Shown: piece by piece, positions 52,801-61,800 of the stretch
Position numbering within the stretch: the first letter of the stretch is position 1
Layout of the letters: every line of letters begins with the position of its first letter
Source of the DNA: Gibbula magus
Taxonomy: Eukaryota; Mollusca; Gastropoda; Trochida; Trochidae
Length of the DNA: 64,000 nucleotides
Reading direction: 5' to 3'
NCBI GenBank assembly: GCA_936450465.1
Contig: OW388298.1
Coordinates: 6,866,035-6,930,034 of the forward strand
Translations under genes and position numbers: made by a program
Notes under the pieces: generated by a model
What the model was told of the DNA's origin: nothing
The model's input: the letters and a program-made list of their open reading frames with translations, nothing else
The model's database searches: none

Positions 52801-55800
52801 AAATTATTGTTACCTATCAATGGGTTATATGAATTATTGTTACCTATCAATGGGTTATATAAATTATTGTTACCTATCAATGGGTTATATAAATTATTGT
52901 TACCTATCAATGGGTTATATAAATTATTGTTACCTATCAATGGGTTATATAAATTATTGTTACCTATTAATGGGTTATATGAATTATTGTTACCTATCAA
53001 TGGGTTATATAAATTATTGTTACCTATCAATGGGTTATATGAATTATTGTTACCTATCAATGGGTTATATAAATTATTGTTACCTATCAATGGGTTATAT
53101 GAATTATTGTTACCTATCAATGGGTTATATAAATTATTGTTACCTATCAATGGGTTATATAAATTATTGTTACCTATCAATGGGTTATATAAATTATTGT
53201 TACCTATCAATGGGTTATATAAATTATTGTTACCTATCAATGGGTTATATAAATTATTGTTACCTATCAATGGGTTATATAAATTATTGTTACCTATCAA
53301 TGGGTTATATGAATTATTGTTACCTATCAATGGGTTATATAAATTATTGTTACCTATCAATGGGTTATATAAATTATTGTTACCTATCAATGGGTTATAT
53401 AAATTATTGTTACCTATCAATGGGTTATATAAATTATTGTTACCTATCAATGGGTTATATAAATTATTGTTACCTATCAATGGGTTATATAAATTATTGT
53501 TACCTATCAATGGGTTATATAAATTATTGTTACCTATCAATGGGTTATATAAATTATTGTTACCTATCAATGGGTTATATAAATTATTGTTACCTATCAA
53601 TGGGTTATATAAATTATTGTTACCTATCAATGGGTTATATAGATTATTGTTACCTATCAATGGGTTATATAAATTATTGTTACCTATCAATGGGTTATAT
53701 AAATTATTGTTACCTATCAATGGGTTATATAAATTATTGTTACCTATTAAATGGTTATATAAATTATTGTTACCTATCAATGGGTTATATAAATTATTGT
53801 TACCTATCAATGGGTTATATAAATTATTGTTACCTATCAATGGGTTATATAAATTATTGTTACCTATCAATGGGTTATATAAATTATTGTTACCTATCAA
53901 TGGGTTATATAAATTATTGTTACCTATCAATGGGTTATATAAATTATTGTTACCTATCAATGGGTTATATAAATTATTGTTACCTATCAATGGGTTATAT
54001 AAATTATTGTTACCTATCAATGGGTTATATGAATTATTGTTACCTATCAATGGGTTATATAAATTATTGTTACCTATCAATGGGTTATATAAATTATTGT
54101 TACCTATCAATGGGTTATATAAATTATTGTTACCTATCAATGGGTTATATAAATTATTGTTACCTATCAATGGGTTATATAAATTATTGTTACCTATCAA
54201 TGGGTTATATAAATTATTGTTACCTATCAATGGGTTATATAAATTATTGTTACCTATCAATGGGTTATATAAATTATTGTTACCTATCAATGGGTTATAT
54301 AAATTATTGTTACCTATCAATGGGTTATATAGATTATTGTTACCTATCAATGGGTTATATAAATTATTGTTACCTATCAATGGGTTATATAAATTATTGT
54401 TACCTATCAATGGGTTATATAAATTATTGTTACCTATTAAATGGTTATATAAATTATTGTTACCTATCAATGGGTTATATAAATTATTGTTACCTATCAA
54501 TGGGTTATATAAATTATTGTTACCTATCAATGGGTTATATAAATTATTGTTACCTATCAATGGGTTATATGAATTATTGTTACCTATCAATGGGTTATAT
54601 AAATTATTGTTACCTATCAATGGGTTATATAAATTATTGTTACCTATCAATGGGTTATATAAATTATTGTTACCTATCAATGGGTTATATAAATTATTGT
54701 TACCTATCAATGGGTTATATGAATTATTGTTACCTATCAATGGGTTATATAAATTATTGTTACCTATCAATGGGTTATATAAATTATTGTTACCTATCAA
54801 TGGGTTATATAAATTATTGTTACCTATCAATGGGTTATATAAATTATTGTTACCTATTAAATGGTTATATAAATTATTGTTACCTATCAATGGGTTATAT
54901 AAATTATTGTTACCTATCAATGGGTTATATAAATTATTGTTACCTATCAATGGGTTATATAAATTATTGTTACCTATCAATGGGTTATATAAATTATTGT
55001 TACCTATCAATGGGTTATATGAATTATTGTTACCTATCAATGGGTTATATAAATTATTGTTACCTATCAATGGGTTATATAAATTATTGTTACCTATCAA
55101 TGGGTTATATAAATTATTGTTACCTATCAATGGGTTATATAAATTATTGTTACCTATTAAATGGTTATATAAATTATTGTTACCTATCAATGGGTTATAT
55201 AAATTATTGTTACCTATCAATGGGTTATATAAATTATTGTTACCTATCAATGGGTTATATAAATTATTGTTACCTATCAATGGGTTATATAAATTATTGT
55301 TACCTATCAATGGGTTATATAAATTATTGTTACCTATCAATGGGTTATATAAATTATTGTTACCTATCAATGGGTTATATAAATTATTGTTACCTATCAA
55401 TGGGTTATATAAATTAACGAGGGAACCCAGAACCAAACCGCTGCCGTTTATTAATCAACCAATCAAATCACATCCTCGATACCTCTGGGATATACATTCC
55501 GATATCTCTACTAATAGCCTGGATCCAAGTATGGCTTGGACCAATTATTTTATTATCTCCCTTGGCTGGTCCCACCTTCTCTCAGTAGCCAATCGGATAA
55601 GAGCTTGGAGCTATCGAGGATGATCAAATAGATATGATGTTATCTCACTACAATAATCAATACAATCCAAGGAAACTCCCTCAAGGTCTGTGTCATACAA
55701 TGAAAACATTCCTGGTTTTGTCTGGGGGATCTTTGATATTTCTATAAGCATAGTGGCGAGGCACAATTTTCTCACATTGAGAAAGTCCCTTTTCTGTTCA

Positions 55801-58800
55801 CTGTGAAAAGGACAACACAGTTGGACAATGTTAAGAAATGAACAAATGGCGGAATCTGGCAACAGGTAAAAGCTATACCAATCGCTTAAGTTTATCAAAT
55901 ATCAGTCTTACTCAAAGACTTTTTAACCCTCCCCTCAACCCTCCCCGGCCCAACCCCAATTTGAAAATTTCTAAATGGGCCTCTGGCATTGACCTTTGAT
56001 ATTTCCTTAGATCCAAGGACAAGTGTGTCGAAATAACATCACATCTATTTTTTAATTAGATCGTAACGAAAGTCAACTGTGAGAAGCGAGAACTAATTAA
56101 GCAGGATAATTGACAGAGGGGGCTAATGGACCTACATTTTACTCGTCAATTCTGAGTACTCGGGACTTAGCCGCTTCCTAGAAGAAAAAGAAAATTGAAA
56201 AAAAATAATGATTGTCTCATCTAAATGATATGATATACAGACTCCAAAATTGCACATTTTTATACCTGAATTTCTCAAATGATAATCACTAAGGCAGTGT
56301 TGTTCCTTTTGAGTTTTGTGTCCCATAAAGACAGGGTTCTATCGAAAATATCAGCCATTTTGTTTTCATGCATTACTTGAATTGAGAAAAACATTGTATA
56401 TTTATTAATCTTATAACTTTTAAACAATAAAATGTACATTTTGAAGCGTTATCAACAAAATTATCATTAGACTGATAAACAATGCCATTGTTTTCCTCAT
56501 TGTTTTTATTTTATAATGAACTTGTTGTTATCAAATTGTCAAATATAAAGTCATCAATATATTAGCCTCAGTATCATATGTTTCAACAGAATTGCGTTAC
56601 AATCATATCATACATGTGTAAACAGGAAACTCCCTAGAATTTTGTTTCAACAAAAAATACTCCGATAGAACTTTAAATGCTTGTGAAATAGGACAGCTCT
56701 CCAATTACAATGGGTTCCATTGTTCATTGACCAAATGATCCTTTAACTGGCGACAAGGAACATCACTACAGCTCTGTCATCATTTTCTTTCAAAAGTTTG
56801 TTCAAATTTGAACTAAATTCAAAGTCACTATCATTTCAGCACATGATAGTAAATTTTCACAGGGATAAAATGTTAACATTACTAACCCTTACCCTGCCAC
56901 AGGCCAAGTAGCATGCCGAGAAGAACATGCTAAAATCTCATTATTAGGTTAAAGATTTATATTGGAATCTGTATATTTATATGAATATGTAAAACTTGTT
57001 TAACGCTATGAATGAGAATGATGATGAGGATGCTTTTCCACAAACCATGCTTATGACGGTAACACTCATCGAGCTTTGAAAATTTAGGACAGACTTTTCT
57101 TGTTAGTAAATACATATTCTGCAAAGTTACTCCGAATTTGGAATACAATGCAAGGCATCCACACCTAAAGCCACACAGCTAACAAACAGGTTACATATAT
57201 GATAAAGAAATTGGTAAAGCCAATAAACGGATATATATATTAATATACATTTCAAACGATTCAAAAATGCACGTAAACTGGATATGCAGACAACATTCAG
57301 AAGCTCCAAACAAAGATCGTAAAAACCAAGATGCATGATATAAATACAGCTACAATGTATCGCTTTGTTACACTGTTCTTACCATCTTCTGTTACAATGC
57401 AACAAGATGGGATACAGTTTTATATTGATAGGGAAATATACAGATATCACAATGGATATGAAAGATATGCTGTCGTAACATTCTTATATGGCCATGCAAA
57501 TGCAAATGATAATACTTTCACATTTTCAGCATTTTAAAAACTAGATTAACATTTCCTTGAGTCTAAGCTTCGCGGATATACTTCTACAAATACTCTTTTA
57601 TGCCACGTTTTAATGTCTTAGTGAGAAGATCTTAGCAATGACCACATTTAAAACAACACCCAACTCATTACAAATTGAGGGCTGCATTACAGGCTCCATT
57701 ACATACAAAAGTTTTACAAATCAAATTTCTCATTTTGTTCTCAAAAGCTTGAATTCAAACTTGAGGTTACCTTTCATTTACTTACATCTACACAATTTAC
57801 AAGATAACAAGTAATAAATTCTCAAATAACACCTCATATGATATTTAACACATCATTTTTCATTATATTTGATTATTTTCTGAAAATAAATGTGCACTCT
57901 TCAATTTAGTGACACCTACTTCTACTTCTTTTCTGGATCAACATAGCAACTTGTACAAAACATATTTTACATCTGAATTATTCAAAACATATAATTATTT
58001 CCAATCTAAATATTTAAGTTTTTCAGCAAAAAGACATTTTGTTCCTACCTCCTCTCGTTGATGGCAGCGTCTCGACTCCGGCGGTACCGGTGCCCAGCCC
58101 GCGCCGCATGACGTCGTGCATCAGCTAGTGCAGCCGATGCACCCTGTGTAGAGAAAAAGATTTATCACTCATCTGGAAGATATTTACATGGCAATAATAA
58201 ACTAGTAAATACCGCTGCAACTACGATGTCACAACAATGTGCAATTACAACATCAAAATGGTCGCACCACCATCACAATGGTATACGATTTGCGGAATCT
58301 TAGTTTTAACACACTGTCGAAAATTTCGCTTGATTAATTTGGGCAGGTAATATACAAAATAGCAAACTTCCTTCCATATAATACCATTTTTAATAAACAT
58401 GTGAATGATTTTTATGTCAAACTTGCTTTCGCTTGTTTAATACCATAAATCATTAACTCTTTTAATAAAAATGGTCTCTATAAGTTTATGAAATGACATC
58501 AGCGTATGAACAAGGTCGGTCCGACAGGCTGTGACCTGACAACTGTCAGTGAGGGCTGGTAACTTTTTTAAGTATTTGGCATTTGGTAAATTTTACAATG
58601 AAAATTGACAAATCATAGGCTTTTACTGATTACATGCATACATATTTAAAGCCTTCTCTAAAGATTTCAATAGTGGTCCTTAATTTTTCACAAAGTGCTA
58701 CATTGATCAAATACATCTATCACTGTACAATTACATTATTATATGATAAAACTGTTAAATAATGTCAATTCATTATTTTGTGATGTATTTAATTTAATTT

Positions 58801-61800
58801 CCCCCCAAAAAGAGTATAAGCTGAAGCTAAATAAAAAAATTGTTTGGGACATTCTCCATTTTCTCAACTCAGCATCTGAAGCCCAACAGATCAACTAATA
58901 AATAAATCTGTAACAGTAAAATATGCCACATAAAATTTTAACAACAATAAGCAAGCACCTGCACCGACAGTTAGACCTATTTAACATAACAAAAACACAA
59001 ATACACAATCAAATAGGAGAACAATGTTGAACCTTACAAAACATCATATTCAGAGATAAGAAACAATCCTTTCATAACAAGAAATCTTTAATCCCAGAAC
59101 CATCCTCATCATAAATATTTCCTCCTATTACAAAAACAAAGGTATGAACATAGCATATCAAAGCACAAAAGAATCAAGTTCACAGACAAGAAAAAACCTT
59201 ATATAATATGATACATAAAAACCAAAAAGTATGATATAACCACTCATATATCCTCCTATTTACCATAACAAACATGCTATCAGATCATCATAATTCACGT
59301 ATTCATCATCCAAATATGTCACTTTCTCTCCTCGCCAGCGTGTGTTATACGTTTCGTTCTCACTTCAATAGCAACTTGTAGAAGGAGAATCAATAAAACT
59401 GTGAGAGGAGAGCAACAATAAGACCCAAATTACATGAACAATAAGAAAGTCGTTCGACCGCGGCTGCTTGAATTCATTGGTGTGAGTCAAAGAGACCCTG
59501 AATCAAATACGCAGTTATAGCACACGACTGGAATATAAAATCAATATCATACCGGCCTCACTTTCATTGAGGGGAGATATCATCAGGAAAATCTTGAATA
59601 TTTTATTTCACTGCCAAGCATGTTGGTTTTCAATTAAATATTTCATTGAGGGGGCATATCAAAAGAAAAATACTGAATATTTTATTACACTCTAAAGCAT
59701 GGCAGATTTAACTATCGTAAAGTATTGAAATGGATTGTCCAATGTCATTAAACATCCATGCTACAAATACCAGTCTTGATTGCTTTACATACTGTTTGGT
59801 ATTTCACACAAATGAAATAATCAATTTAACAAAATTTAAAACCAAAAATAGTTAAGCTGATAACCGTGTAATGTGATTTGACTGCGTACTTTTCATAGTT
59901 TATTTCATACACTCTGGCTGTTTGCCCCATATGAAACAATGTTTAACATGACCCAAATGACACAATGTTTAACATGACCCAAATGACACAATGTTTAACA
60001 TGACCAAAATGATACAAAGTTTAACATGACCCAAATGACACAATGTTTAACATGACCCAAATGAAACAATGTTTAATTTGCCCCAAATGATACACTGTTT
60101 AACATTACCCAAATGATACAATGTTTAACATTACCCAAATGACACAATGTTTAACATGACCCAAATGATACAAAGTTTAACATGACCCAAATGACACAAT
60201 GTTTAACATGACCCAAATGAAACAATGTTTAATTTGCCCCAAATGATACACTGTTTAACATTACCCAAATGATACAATGTTTAACATGACCCAAATGACA
60301 CAATGTTTAACATGACCCAAATGATACAATGTTTAACATGACCAAAATGTTACAATGTTTAACATCATTGTATGTTTAACATCTTTACCCTTATACTGAC
60401 CTATGGAATACAAGTCACATTTCCCTTGCTAGGTGACCGGTAGTGCTGTTTATAGCCTATAACATGACCCAAATGATAGAATGTTTAACATTGTATGTTA
60501 AACTATCTTTACCCTTATACTGACCTGTGCAATTCCAGCCACATTTCCCTTGCTAGGTGACCGGTAGTGCTGGTAGGCAGAATGCTTGACGCTGTTTGGC
60601 TTGTAATGAGCTGCCAGGGCCAGAATCAACCGCATTATCGCCTTCAAGTTACCCTCCACGATGTCTGTTGAGTGAGAACAGGGTAATATAATAACTAGGT
60701 TCAATTTTTAGTTGAGTTAGGTTCAAGTTGAGTTTTGTTAAGTTTTACTGGAGTTGAATTAACCCTTACGTTGCGTATATATATTTTACCATTTTTAGCC
60801 CCTGTGGCGGAATTTACAGGCTCGCAGCTCGCAGCAGTAGTTTGAGCTTAGGCACTAACGAGCTCTGCTGGCGGAATTTCCAGGCGGCGATTCTGGTACC
60901 GTTTTTACGAAATATACCGCATCTACATGGCGAATAAGGACTATATACGGGCGTTCAATACAAATTCAAGTAGCGACACCCGTACACAAATGTTTAATTC
61001 ACACCTGAAACTTTGAATGAATTTTCTATGATTTTTCGTTTTTATTCTATTACTTTCGCAAGATTGTCTTTAATTCGGGCCTCGTAACATCATAAATACC
61101 AAACGAAAAAAATCCATTTATATACGGAATTGAAGACAAGATGTCTAGCTTCACAATGATATAAAAATTATTAGAATGCGACCTTTGGTTATAATTCTAT
61201 AGCTATGTAAAGTTTGTCTATATTTCCACCTATAAAATCGTCAATACTTACAACATGTATGCGGCATTGCAAACGGTCGTTCATCGCACTTTTCCAAGAA
61301 ATCATAATCTCGAACCAGTTGACAAATAAGCACATGTCAACCCAAATATGGTTATGTTGTTTGACTTTTCAAATAAACGCTAACCTCGAACCATAACTGA
61401 TGAAAATATGTTGATTAGTTTGTGTGCCGTTTGGTTTCACATGCCTCTCAGAAAGGTAAAATTGTATCTTTATTTCTGTGAATAAATATGCGCATTTTAT
61501 ATAGAATAAAAGATTATTCTTTTCGGTTTATTGTGATATAAAAATTATGAAAATGCATTCAGTATTTTAGCCCTGATAAATGTTTTAGAAGTTTTGAAAA
61601 TCGCCGATTGTTTCAAAATTTATGAAGTGTAAACATGACCTTTTTCATGGCGCTTGCTGTGTCTTTATTATTTTTTTGAGATTTTCTAATTTTATATGGG
61701 AATGTAGTCCATTGTTTCCCCTTTATTTTGCCGTATTTTTTTTTGAAAACAAACAATTCACTCACATGATATGAAGTGCGGGAGTAAGGCGAGTTAGCGA

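Noticed and set aside
52179..55623. Giant open frames (more than 1000 codons) on both strands
   Set aside because: They arise from a 30-bp satellite with no stop codon, are open on both strands, and contain almost no unique sequence. The region lies inside a dixin intron.
52231..60375. CRISPR-like arrays
   Set aside because: Repeats are directly adjacent with no unique spacers, in a eukaryotic intron, and no cas genes exist.
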